Assembly (NCBI GenBank): GCA_009842375.1
Contig: VYFM01000674.1
Span: 1 to 5,968, forward strand
From: Candidatus Poribacteria bacterium
GTDB lineage: Bacteria > Poribacteria > WGA-4E > WGA-3G
Direction of reading: 5' to 3'
Length of the DNA stretch: 5,968 nucleotides
The notes under the pieces are model-generated. The model was not told the origin of the DNA. It saw only the letters and a program-made list of their open reading frames with translations, and did no database searches. Numbering within the stretch: position 1 is the stretch's first letter; each line of letters starts with the position of its first letter. The position numbers and the translations under genes were made by a program. Positions 1-4,743 of the stretch are shown in pieces.

Positions 1-37
1 GAATCTTTTGTTGATGATTGTTACTTAGAGTTTATCT

Positions 38-127
38 CGTAGGTCGGAGTGAGCGAAGCGATGTCCGACAAGTCCTGTTCTATATGTCCTATCATGTCGG
101 ACTTCGCTACCCTCGCTCCGACCTACG
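38..127. repeat. Long inverted repeat made of two 32-bp REP-like units
   Basis: Positions 38-69 and 96-127 are head-to-head copies of a 32-bp unit. The outer 12 bases of each arm (CGTAGGTCGGAG) are fully complementary and the inner parts are mostly so, with a 26-bp spacer. Each unit is also a small imperfect hairpin (GTCGGA pairing with TCCGAC around a GCGAAGC-type core). Related units occur at 314-345, 1225-1256 and 2695-2726, so this is a dispersed family. The paired arrangement resembles the BIME arrangement of REP elements. It may act as a transcription-end or mobility signal, but no function can be read from the sequence. Confidence 0.8.
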
Positions 128-254
128 TACTGATATGTGTATAGGTGTATACACGTATACGCGGATTATTTTCAGAATCTCGGATTACGCGGAATACGCG
201 GATAAGAGGGGATTTGTCAGAATCACGGAAACTGCGGGTGATGTGGTATGTGTG
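128..254. other. Gene-free stretch with degenerate palindromic-repeat arms
   Basis: No gene is seen here. Positions 145-154 (GTGTATACAC) and 154-161 (CGTATACG) are overlapping perfect palindromes. Positions 173-207 and 216-240 start with CAGAATC and GTCAGAATC and continue with CGGATTACG-like 9-bp iterations. These are solo arms of the larger palindromic elements found at 2483-2648 and 3846 onward. The open frames across this stretch are compositional by-products of the repeats. Confidence 0.6.
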
Positions 255-289
255 TTTGCACAAACTGGAAAGTTTGTGGGACAAAGAGG
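255..289. repeat. Hairpin repeat with GGAA loop, copy 1
   Basis: A perfect 8-bp stem, CACAAACT (259-266) with AGTTTGTG (271-278), closes a GGAA loop, which fits the GNRA tetraloop pattern if transcribed. It is flanked by TTTG on the left and CAAAGAGG on the right, which can extend the stem across a small bulge. The same 35-bp unit recurs at 1116-1150 and 1165-1199. Function unknown. Confidence 0.75.
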
Positions 290-313
290 CGCGCGGTGCG
301 TGCCTGCTACCTT

Positions 314-345
314 GTCGGAGGTCGCTTTGCTCGCTCCGACCTACG
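314..345. repeat. 32-bp REP-like palindrome, solo copy
   Basis: This copy starts GTCGGAGGTCGC and ends CTCCGACCTACG; GTCGGAG pairs with CTCCGAC around a small TCGC/GCGA-type core. It differs by one base from the copy at 2695-2726. It lies about 50 bp beyond the 3' end of the minus-strand methyltransferase remnant, so it could act in transcription termination, but no T-tract is visible. Confidence 0.75.
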
Positions 346-393
346 AAGATCTACTACAAAGAAGCGGACAGGGTGCGTGGGTGCGGTTGGTGG

Positions 394-718
394 TTATATG
401 TTGAATTTGAGTTGGTGTGGGGTTTCGCGGATGTGCTGGATTAAGAGGTTTTTTGTCCATGAGAGAGCAATTTTGAGGTCGACAGGTTCGCCCTCTTGTA
501 GGTATCCTTCCTTCTTGTTCTTTCTGCGGAGTGCGTTGAGACTCATCGTGTTGGATTTCATTGAGTTGCAGGGTTGACAGAGCAATGCACGGTTGTCTAT
601 GTGGTTTGTGCCGCCATCTCCATCTTCTGCCATCCTCATCTACATGTGTGTAATCTTTTTTTATCCAATCTCCATAAGGTTCAAATTGGACGTTAAATAG
701 GAATGCGGCGGTGTCTTC
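394..718 (-). pseudogene. Remnant of a DNA methyltransferase/HNH-type restriction-modification protein
   Basis: Two fragments in different frames make up this remnant. Reading leftward from 718, one frame gives FNVQFEPYGDWIKKDY followed by a VDEDGRRW motif, resembling the early part of some DNA methyltransferase proteins. A shift of frame near 615-640 leads into the second fragment, which ends at the TAA at 394-396. That fragment contains GGTNHIDNRALLCQPCNS, with C-x2-C-N-x3-K as in the second half of HNH nuclease domains, then a basic stretch (LRRKNKKEGYL). The catalytic methyltransferase motifs (DPPY type and the SAM site) and the first HNH His are absent, so most of the middle has probably been lost. 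The repeated GATGG/GGCGGC bases at the junction suggest a small-homology deletion. There is no convincing start of its own: the upstream fragment is in frame with, and directly follows, the stop codon of the 78-residue gene. Family assignment rests on motif memory; a free-standing small HNH-like protein starting at 639 is the alternative. Confidence 0.5.
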
Positions 719-721
719 GCC

Positions 722-958
722 TTATATTCTGTTCTTACGGTCTTTAGCATTCCATGTTTTTTCTTCGTTCATCAGAGACTCAAATATATCCTGAATAACT
801 TTCTCAGCTTCAGTTTTGTCGTTACAATGTGCAACAATGATTTTCTCTGAACCCCATCCTACATTGGGATTAGAAGCAATTACATTGTTACGTTGTATCC
901 TGATATTATTGTAGATGTCTGTGCTGATTATGTGGTTGTCTTCGGTTAATATGTGCAT
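722..958 (-). CDS. Small 78-residue protein of unknown function
   Basis: A complete short gene read leftward from ATG at 958 to TAA at 722-724. It begins MHILTEDNHIISTDIYNNI, followed by predicted beta-strands and a C-terminal amphipathic helix (about residues 46-66, DKTEAEKVIQDIFESLMNEE). This strand-rich start plus an EAEKVIQDIFE-like helix resembles small phage-associated or plasmid-type hypothetical proteins seen in many bacteria, but no function is established. There is no signal peptide and no membrane segment, so it is probably cytoplasmic. The start is supported by AGAAAGGA seven bases upstream and by a near-consensus promoter at 983-1011. Downstream, the same frame resumes after the stop as part of the methyltransferase remnant, so the gene's end may have been rearranged and the protein may be truncated or altered at its C-terminus. 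Confidence 0.65.
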   Translation of the reverse strand: MHILTEDNHIISTDIYNNIRIQRNNVIASNPNVGWGSEKIIVAHCNDKTEAEKVIQDIFESLMNEEKTWNAKDRKNRI

Positions 959-965
959 ATTAATT

Positions 966-973
966 TCCTTTCT
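966..973 (-). promoter_or_regulatory. Shine-Dalgarno sequence for the 78-residue gene
   Basis: On the minus strand the sequence reads AGAAAGGA, followed by seven bases and ATG at 958. It is the strongest ribosome binding site in the window and fixes the start of this gene. With the promoter at 983-1011, the predicted 5' leader is only about 18 bases. Confidence 0.75.
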
Positions 974-1090
974 AAGTTGTTTATTATATGTGTTTTTTGT
1001 GTTTTGGTCAAGGGATTGTGTTTTTTGGGAATTGTTAGGATCGTGGGATTGTCAGAATCGCGGGTGACGCGGGGTTGTCTGAATCGCGGA
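974..1090. repeat. Direct repeat module with promoter, copy 1
   Basis: This segment matches 2365-2496 almost base for base. The seen differences are one extra T at about 981, A for G at 1015, and a short insertion in the other copy at about 2442-2457. The gene-proximal half is T-rich on the plus strand and contains the minus-strand promoter. The distal half carries GTCAGAATCGCGGG and GTCTGAATCGCGGA arms of the palindromic element family. In both copies the module lies just upstream of a minus-strand gene. Confidence 0.85.
983..1011 (-). promoter_or_regulatory. Near-consensus sigma70 promoter for the 78-residue gene
   Basis: On the minus strand the -35 hexamer TTGACC (1011-1006) and the -10 hexamer TATAAT (988-983) are separated by exactly 17 bases (1005-989), giving 11 of 12 consensus positions with ideal spacing. 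The start of transcription would fall near 976. This promoter is duplicated exactly at 2373-2401. Confidence 0.8.
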
Positions 1091-1115
1091 AGGCGCGGAA
1101 TTTCGCGGATTTGAG

Positions 1116-1150
1116 TTTGCACGAACTGGAAAGTTTGTGCTACAAAGAGT
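1116..1150. repeat. Hairpin repeat with GGAA loop, copy 2
   Basis: CACGAACT (1120-1127) and AGTTTGTG (1132-1139) surround GGAA (1128-1131), with TTTG before and CAAAGAG after. One stem position differs from the other two copies (G in place of A, which leaves a G-T pair). The post-stem bases are CTA rather than GGGA or similar. Confidence 0.7.
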
Positions 1151-1164
1151 GGGTGGTAGGGGTG

Positions 1165-1199
1165 TTTGCACAAACTGGAAAGTTTGTGGGACAAAGAGG
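1165..1199. repeat. Hairpin repeat with GGAA loop, copy 3
   Basis: This is identical over 35 bases to the copy at 255-289: TTTG, CACAAACT, GGAA, AGTTTGTG, then GGGACAAAGAGG. It follows copy 2 after only 14 bases, so the two form a small direct tandem pair between the promoter module and the 3' end of the solute-binding protein gene. Confidence 0.75.
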
Positions 1200-1224
1200 G
1201 ATGGCACGGGGTGGGTGCTGCGAT

Positions 1225-1256
1225 GTCGGGGTTCGCGTTGCTCAGTCCGATAGACG
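1225..1256. repeat. Degenerate 32-bp REP-like palindrome next to a gene end
   Basis: GTCGGGGTTCGCGTTGCTCA and the 12 bases after it align without gaps to the 32-bp unit at 2695-2726, with several substitutions. It ends five bases from the stop codon of the minus-strand solute-binding protein gene. That position fits a role in mRNA 3'-end stabilisation or termination, but no T-tract follows and the hairpin is weak. Confidence 0.55.
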
Positions 1257-1260
1257 AGAC

Positions 1261-2316
1261 TTAATTATCCGATTTCAACGCTTGTGCGCGTTTCATAAAG
1301 ACATCTTTATCCACGACCCATTGCGGGTAACCGATGTTGCCGTTATCGGTAAGATAGTCAATTCTTTTATTCAGGAACTCAAGTAATTCCGGGTTTTCAC
1401 GTGCAACAGTAAACCCGCCATATTCTACCTGTTCATCGAGAGCGGTAACAACGAAAGCACCAGCAGATGCAGCCGCGGCATCTCGGTTTCCGATTTCACC
1501 GCGTGCAAGCGCGTCAACCCTGTTTTCTCGTAGGTTATCCAGCAATATTTCTTCTTCTGTTAAGGCGATAGGTGTTCGCGGCATCAACGGGTCAGGACCT
1601 TGATACGGCATATTCACAGGATAGTTAACTTGTGGCATGCTATCTGCGGGCGGGTAGAGCGTAAACCTGTTTTCTATATTCGGTGTTGATCCCGCTGGAG
1701 TAATCTTATAGTCCGCCGTGCCTTCTGCGACAACTATGCCTTGTGGCGTTTGTATGCGTGTGCCATTTGCTATCACGCCACTGCTATCCACAATTCCAGT
1801 AATTTGAAGTAAACGTGCCTCACCGGTTGTCCCTCGTAGCACGCCTACGCGGATATCAAGCGTCAGGTCGGTGTAGTTTTGAATACGTCCTGCATCATTA
1901 GCACGTACCAGAAGCGATTGACGAAATACGATGTGAGGCGTTGTGAAGGCAACAAGCGGTGTGCCAGTTGCGTCCTTTGTCCGCTCCTCAAGGATTGTGA
2001 TACCGCCACCGATAACATCATAGTCAGAAGCAGCAGCCAAAAGCCAGATATTCTCCCATTGAGAGATTGGTTCCCTTGTAAAAACCAAGTTGGGAGTTTC
2101 CATGGCTTCAAGTGCAGTCAAAAGGTCTGCTTCATAACCGAGATGTGTATTCGCTAAGCTGTAGCTTACAGGTGAAAAAGCGTCATAAAACCCGACATTG
2201 AGAACACGGGGCTGCTCTGGTGTTCGTGTGTCGTCAATGACATTGATGGCTTTTTGGTATTCACACCCGATTGATAGCACACAAAGTGTTATGAAAACAA
2301 TAAACAAATTTCGCAT
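1261..2316 (-). CDS. Family 3 extracellular solute-binding lipoprotein (amino-acid type)
   Basis: A 351-residue exported protein resembling the periplasmic ligand-binding subunit of polar amino-acid ABC importers or related periplasmic-binding-protein-like proteins. Residues 1-17 form a hydrophobic signal peptide ending LSIG-Cys18, a lipobox with Ser rather than Leu/Val/Ile at -3, so lipid anchoring is likely but not certain. Family landmarks in order: LNVGFYDAFSPVSY (39-52), GYEADLLTAL (60-69), DVIGGGITILEERTK (100-114), VGVLRGTTGE (157-166), RVDALARGE (266-274) and a C-terminal helix with GYPQWVVD (329-336). It is longer than the usual 250-280 residues, mainly because of a Pro/Thr-rich stretch at about 184-255. 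Start: ATG 2316 gives the signal peptide directly. Its Shine-Dalgarno is weak (AAAGAA), but the duplicated promoter at 2373-2401 is strong. No permease or ATPase gene is adjacent, so the partner and substrate are unknown and a sensor or orphan role is possible. Confidence 0.85.
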   Translation of the reverse strand: MRNLFIVFITLCVLSIGCEYQKAINVIDDTRTPEQPRVLNVGFYDAFSPVSYSLANTHLGYEADLLTALEAMETPNLVFTREPISQWENIWLLAAASDYDVIGGGITILEERTKDATGTPLVAFTTPHIVFRQSLLVRANDAGRIQNYTDLTLDIRVGVLRGTTGEARLLQITGIVDSSGVIANGTRIQTPQGIVVAEGTADYKITPAGSTPNIENRFTLYPPADSMPQVNYPVNMPYQGPDPLMPRTPIALTEEEILLDNLRENRVDALARGEIGNRDAAAASAGAFVVTALDEQVEYGGFTVARENPELLEFLNKRIDYLTDNGNIGYPQWVVDKDVFMKRAQALKSDN

Positions 2317-2364
2317 GAGATATTTCTTTAACCCAATGGGCGAATACGAAGAAGTGATATTTTC

Positions 2365-2496
2365 AAGTTGTTATTATATGTGTTTTTTGTGTTTTGGTCA
2401 AGGGGTTGTGTTTTTTGGGAATTGTTAGGATCGTGGGATTGCGCGGATTTTTTTTTGTCAGAATCGCGGGTGACGCGGGGTTGTCTGAATCGCGGA
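2365..2496. repeat. Direct repeat module with promoter, copy 2
   Basis: This is the second copy of the module at 974-1090, here located upstream of the solute-binding protein gene. It includes an added CGCGGATTTTTTTT-type segment at about 2442-2457, which itself looks like a palindromic-element fragment inserted between the promoter half and the GTCAGAATCG half. Its far end overlaps the start of the 166-bp palindromic element. Confidence 0.85.
2373..2401 (-). promoter_or_regulatory. Near-consensus sigma70 promoter for the solute-binding protein gene
   Basis: On the minus strand, TTGACC (2401-2396) and TATAAT (2378-2373) are separated by 17 bases (2395-2379), identical to the promoter at 983-1011. 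Transcription would start near 2366, leaving a leader of about 50 bases before ATG 2316. Confidence 0.8.
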
Positions 2497-2648
2497 TTAC
2501 ACAGAGGACGCAGAGGGACGCGGTTTTGAGTTTGCGTCTATTTGCATCCCTTCATAAGTTTGGGTTTATTTTTTGAAAGGGGACTTGGGAGGTGAAGACT
2601 CAGAAATCCGCGTTTATCTGTGTCATCCGCGAAATCCGTGATTCAGAC
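2483..2648. repeat. 166-bp palindromic (MITE-like) element
   Basis: It starts GTCTGAATCGCGGATTACAC and ends with the complementary AATCCGTGATTCAGAC, so the outer arms of roughly 45-55 bases are imperfect inverted repeats. The arms step in 9-bp units (CGGATTACR-like). The core (2559-2582) contains GGGTTTATTTTTTGAAAGGG, bounded by CCCTTCA and TGAAAGGGG, which can pair. The same core is found in the 163-bp elements at 3846, 4755, 4993 and 5902. No coding capacity and no target-site duplication could be identified. It lies between the divergent solute-binding and propeller genes. Confidence 0.75.
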
Positions 2649-2657
2649 AATGAACAT

Positions 2658-2682
2658 GTCGGGTTTCGTGCCTCTACCCGAC
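2658..2682. repeat. Short hairpin GTCGGGT...ACCCGAC
   Basis: GTCGGGT (2658-2664) pairs perfectly with ACCCGAC (2676-2682) around an 11-base loop (TTCGTGCCTCT). A close relative with loop TTCATGCCTCT is at 3756-3780. The two copies flank the propeller gene, one upstream and one just downstream of its stop. Confidence 0.65.
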
Positions 2683-2694
2683 GGACGAAGGGAT

Positions 2695-2726
2695 GTCGGA
2701 GGTCGCTTCGCTCGCTCCGACCTACG
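2695..2726. repeat. 32-bp REP-like palindrome, best-preserved solo copy
   Basis: GTCGGAGGTCGCTTCGCTCG and the following CTCCGACCTACG form the clearest copy of this family: GTCGGAG pairs with CTCCGAC and the inside is rich in TCGC/GCGA. It differs from 314-345 by one base (C for T in GCTTCGC). Confidence 0.75.
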
Positions 2727-2758
2727 GACTTAATTCTGTGAAAGTTAAATGCATTTGA

Positions 2759-2767
2759 TGGTATACT
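2759..2767 (+). promoter_or_regulatory. Extended -10 promoter, possibly leaderless, for the propeller gene
   Basis: TG (2759-2760), one base, then TATACT (2762-2767) forms an extended -10 element. ATG 2775 begins eight bases after the hexamer, at about the expected transcription start, and no Shine-Dalgarno sequence precedes it. A clear -35 is not seen, which extended -10 promoters tolerate. Together this suggests a leaderless mRNA. Confidence 0.45.
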
Positions 2768-2774
2768 ATTTAGT

Positions 2775-3734
2775 ATGAAATACATATTTGTTTTTGGTAT
2801 GATGGTAATGTTGTCCGTTGTCTGTGGGGGTGCGGATGCGGATGAACTTGTGATCTCGTTTCTGTCCAATGAACAGGGGAATTATGAGATCTTCGTCGTG
2901 GATGTGGCGGGGACGGTGCTGGATCGTTTTGAAACGGATCCTATGCAAAAGAGCGGTTTGACGTGGTCGCCTGATCCGAATGTGTTTGGGTTCTCGTCTG
3001 GTGCAGATGGGAATCTGGATGTGTACAAGATGGATCTTCGCGAGAAGAAACCGATCCGCTTGACTTTTCACGAAGAGAGAGATTTGAGACCCACTTGGTC
3101 GCCTAACGGTAAATGGATTGCGTTTATCTCTGACCGGAATGGGAAGCACGATGTTTTTCGGATTGATGCGGATGGCGCGAACTTGACCCAGTTGACGAAT
3201 GAAGGGCATTGCGGTATGCCTACGTGGTCACCGGATAGCAAGTGGATCGCTGTTGATATTGATCATGATGTGCTAAACGCTATTTATATTATGAACGCTG
3301 AAGGGGATGCGTTGCGTCAGGTGACGGGTGATCTGCCGTTATTGGGAGGAGGTCTCTGTTGGTCGCCTGATGGTGAACGGCTTGCGTATGTTGCTGGTCG
3401 GTTTGGTCAAGAGGCTATTAATGTTTTTACGATTGGTGTTGATGGTGAAGATAAGCAGCGGTTGACGGATTTGGGCATTGGTCTACGTGCGGGTTTTCCT
3501 GCGTGGTCTCCTGATGGGAAATGGATTGCTTATTCTGTTGTGCCGTTGTTTGGTGGTGATAGCACGGTTTATGTAATTCGTTCTGATGGTGTTGGTATTG
3601 GAAAAGCGTTGGAAGAGACTGCGGGTTTGTCGGTGGGTCATGTGTCTGTGTGGAGGTATGGTAGTTTTTTTTGGGCTTCTCCGGAGATGGGGAGTAGCTG
3701 GGTTACATGGGGTGCTGTGAAAGCGGGTTTGTGA
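2775..3734 (+). CDS. Exported TolB/PD40-type beta-propeller protein
   Basis: A 319-residue protein with an N-terminal hydrophobic signal segment (about residues 1-18, with a possible cleavage near GGADADE, 18-24), followed by PD40/WD40-like propeller repeats. The repeated WSP motif is seen at W64, W108, W151, W196 and W244, with a degenerate WASP at 300-303, so about six blades. Typical blade text is WSPNGKWIAFISDRNGKHDV (108-127) followed by a D-x-D-G turn and RLT or QLT. The protein should fold as a propeller in the periplasm or outside the cell, binding proteins or ligands; no enzyme motif is visible. It is not the true TolB of a Tol-Pal system: the TolB N-terminal domain is missing and no tolQRA or pal is nearby. 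The start gives the signal peptide directly but lacks a ribosome binding site. The Trp-rich C-terminus (SSWVTWGAVK) is unlike the blades and may be a closing strand or an anchor. Confidence 0.85.
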   Translation: MKYIFVFGMMVMLSVVCGGADADELVISFLSNEQGNYEIFVVDVAGTVLDRFETDPMQKSGLTWSPDPNVFGFSSGADGNLDVYKMDLREKKPIRLTFHEERDLRPTWSPNGKWIAFISDRNGKHDVFRIDADGANLTQLTNEGHCGMPTWSPDSKWIAVDIDHDVLNAIYIMNAEGDALRQVTGDLPLLGGGLCWSPDGERLAYVAGRFGQEAINVFTIGVDGEDKQRLTDLGIGLRAGFPAWSPDGKWIAYSVVPLFGGDSTVYVIRSDGVGIGKALEETAGLSVGHVSVWRYGSFFWASPEMGSSWVTWGAVKAGL

Positions 3735-3755
3735 GTTTGTGATTTAGACAACTCT

Positions 3756-3780
3756 GTCGGGTTTCATGCCTCTACGCGAC
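3756..3780. repeat. Hairpin repeat downstream of the propeller gene
   Basis: GTCGGGT (3756-3762) pairs with ACGCGAC (3774-3780) with one mismatch. The loop matches that at 2658-2682 apart from one base. It starts 22 bases after the TGA of the propeller gene, where a terminator or mRNA-end structure would sit, but no run of T follows, so intrinsic termination is unproven. Confidence 0.5.
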
Positions 3781-3845
3781 CTACGAGAGGTGACAATACG
3801 GACATCGCGGAGGACGCGGTTTTGAGTTTGCGTCTCCCGCTTTTT

Positions 3846-4008
3846 GTCTGAATCGCGGATTACGCAGATTACGCGGAAGAACGCGGGTTTGAGTTTGTGT
3901 CTCCAAGTGTCCCTTCTAAAGTTAGGGTTTATTTTTTGAAAGGGTTATAGGATGTGAAGACGCAGAACCGCGTTTCTCCGTGAAATCTGTGAAATCCGTG
4001 ATTCTGAC
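3846..4008. repeat. 163-bp palindromic (MITE-like) element, unit 1 left
   Basis: It opens with GTCTGAATCGCGGATTACGC and closes with AAATCCGTGATTCTGAC. The arms pair over roughly 50 bases with mismatches. The core TTAGGGTTTATTTTTTGAAA continues to GGG at 3944 and sits inside CCCTT/AAAGGG. Open frames running through it on the minus strand are by-products of the 9-bp periodicity. Confidence 0.8.
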
Positions 4009-4016
4009 AAAGAACT

Positions 4017-4180
4017 GTCTGAATCGCGGAGGACGCGGATGACACGGAAGAACGCGGTTTTGAGTATGCGTCTCCCAAATTCCTTTGAAAAAATGAACCC
4101 TAATCCTATGAAAATGAACCTGAAACAACAAGAATACTTCCGCGTACATCCGTGTAATCCGCGCAATCCGCGATTCAGAC
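4017..4180. repeat. 164-bp palindromic element in inverted orientation, unit 1 right
   Basis: It starts GTCTGAATCGCGGAGGACGC and ends AATCCGCGATTCAGAC, with strongly complementary arms (the right arm reads in 9-base steps TCCGTGTAA, TCCGCGCAA, TCCGCGATT). Its core at 4082-4103 (CCTTTGAAAAAATGAACCCT and AA) is the reverse complement of the core at 3922-3944 with two differences, so this copy is inverted relative to its neighbour, eight bases away. Confidence 0.75.
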
Positions 4181-4183
4181 AAC

Positions 4184-4208
4184 CCTCCGCATAATCCGTA
4201 ATTCAGAC
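4184..4208. repeat. Solo palindromic-element arm
   Basis: CCTCCGCATAATCCGTAATT followed by CAGAC is one right-hand arm of the element family with no matching left arm. It lies immediately upstream of the GxxExxY promoter and forms the left border of the gene cassette. Its terminal ATTCAGAC is complementary to the GTCTGAAT at 4738-4745 at the gene's 3' end. Confidence 0.6.
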
Positions 4209-4235
4209 GACTCTCCACGTTCCTCAGAAACATAC

Positions 4236-4263
4236 TTGAATTTCATCAAAAATATGGTATCAT
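4236..4263 (+). promoter_or_regulatory. Candidate sigma70 promoter of GxxExxY copy 1
   Basis: TTGAAT (4236-4241), 16 bases, TATCAT (4258-4263), with an extended -10 TG at 4255-4256. Transcription would begin near 4270, about 80 bases before the TTG start. The promoter lies between the last repeat arm and the gene, so it belongs to the cassette. A second TTGATC/TATAGT pair at 4272-4297 has only 14 bases between hexamers and is unlikely to act. Confidence 0.5.
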
Positions 4264-4354
4264 GAAACCGTTTGATCAAGGGTATAGACAATATAGTAAA
4301 CGAGTAAACGGAAAGAAACACTCTAAAAACATACATAAGGATATAAAACATTGA
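4262..4354 (+). CDS. Possible 30-residue basic leader peptide overlapping the GxxExxY start
   Basis: The frame ATG 4262 to TGA 4352-4354 encodes 30 residues starting MKPFDQGYRQYSKRV and ending NIHKDIKH, rich in Lys, Arg and His. Its stop overlaps the TTG start of the nuclease-like gene in the four bases TTGA (4351-4354), the geometry of translational coupling. Against it: no Shine-Dalgarno sequence precedes this ATG, and the best promoter's -10 hexamer overlaps the ATG, so a transcript from that promoter would not contain it. It may be a chance open frame. Confidence 0.2.
   Translation: MKPFDQGYRQYSKRVNGKKHSKNIHKDIKH
4337..4341 (+). promoter_or_regulatory. Shine-Dalgarno sequence that sets the TTG start of GxxExxY copy 1
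   Basis: AAGGA is nine bases before TTG 4351. A TAA in the same frame at 4336-4338 excludes any earlier start, and no ATG in frame lies near the conserved N-terminus, so TTG is the initiation codon. Confidence 0.7.
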
Positions 4355-4743
4355 AAACTGATTTAAAATATGGGGAGATTACTGGTAAAATAATCAAGGC
4401 AGCGTATGAGGTACATACCTTCTTGGGAAACGGGTTTCAAGAAGTGATCTATCAACGAGCGTTATCGCTTGAAATGGAACGGGTTGGGTTAGGGTTTGCA
4501 CGTGAAGTTGAATACGATATTTACTACAAAGACAATCCTAAACCTATCGGTAATCGTAGAGCTGATTTTCTGGTTGAAGGTAAGGTATTGGTAGAATTGA
4601 AGGCTGTTACTGAATTGGAAGATGTGCATATAGCCCAGTTACTAAATTATCTAAAGGTGTATCGTATAGAAGTAGGGTTACTGCTCAACTTCGGTGAGAA
4701 GAAATTGGAATACAAAAGACAGATATATTCAGCATCTGTCTGA
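4351..4743 (+). CDS. GxxExxY protein, PD-(D/E)xK nuclease-like (copy 1)
   Basis: A 130-residue protein of the GxxExxY family, assigned to the PD-(D/E)xK nuclease superfamily (PDDEXK_3 type). The length fits the family (about 120-135). Seen motifs: TGKIIKAAYEVH (11-22), the signature G28-F-Q-E31-V-I-Y34, then R70-A-D72 and V81-E82-L83-K84 forming the D...ExK core, QLLNYLK (96-102) and VGLLLNFG (108-115). All expected active-site positions are present, so the protein is probably intact. It should be cytoplasmic; the family's biological role is not established. It starts with TTG behind AAGGA. The stop codon TGA is part of GTCTGAATC, a terminus of the surrounding palindromic repeats, so the last residues (SASV) may be set by the repeat junction. 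By eye it is richer in A+T than the propeller gene, which fits acquisition. No second gene forms an operon with it. An identical copy is at 5498-5890. Confidence 0.9.
   Translation: MKTDLKYGEITGKIIKAAYEVHTFLGNGFQEVIYQRALSLEMERVGLGFAREVEYDIYYKDNPKPIGNRRADFLVEGKVLVELKAVTELEDVHIAQLLNYLKVYRIEVGLLLNFGEKKLEYKRQIYSASV

Noticed and set aside
18..577. Three overlapping plus-strand open frames of about 100-128 codons
   Set aside because: They run through the 32-bp palindromes, repeat arms and the antisense of the methyltransferase remnant, lack ribosome binding sites and show no domain-like sequence.
946..1194. Minus-strand 82-codon frame
   Set aside because: It crosses the promoter module and both hairpin repeats; composition follows the repeats and there is no ribosome binding site.
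1075..1386. Plus-strand 103-codon frame
   Set aside because: It is made of hairpin repeats and the antisense of the solute-binding protein gene.
2600..2869. Minus-strand 89-codon frame
   Set aside because: It spans repeat arms and the 5' end of the propeller gene in antisense, with SESRISRMTQ repeat text.
2766..3209. Minus-strand 147-codon frame
   Set aside because: It is entirely antisense to the propeller gene, and its residues mirror the complement of the repeated WSP blade codons.
2775..3734. True TolB of the Tol-Pal system
   Set aside because: The protein is shorter than TolB, lacks its N-terminal domain, and has no tol or pal neighbours; only the propeller repeats are shared.
3756..3780. 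Rho-independent terminator after the propeller gene
   Set aside because: The stem contains a mismatch and no T-run follows; recorded as a repeat hairpin instead.
3922..4233. Minus-strand frames of 103 and 73 codons in the palindromic elements, and their copies at 5069-5380
   Set aside because: Their text (SESRIARITR, RITDFTDFTEKRG) is the 9-bp repeat read as protein. Similar text appears in different frames at other repeats, so it is an artefact.
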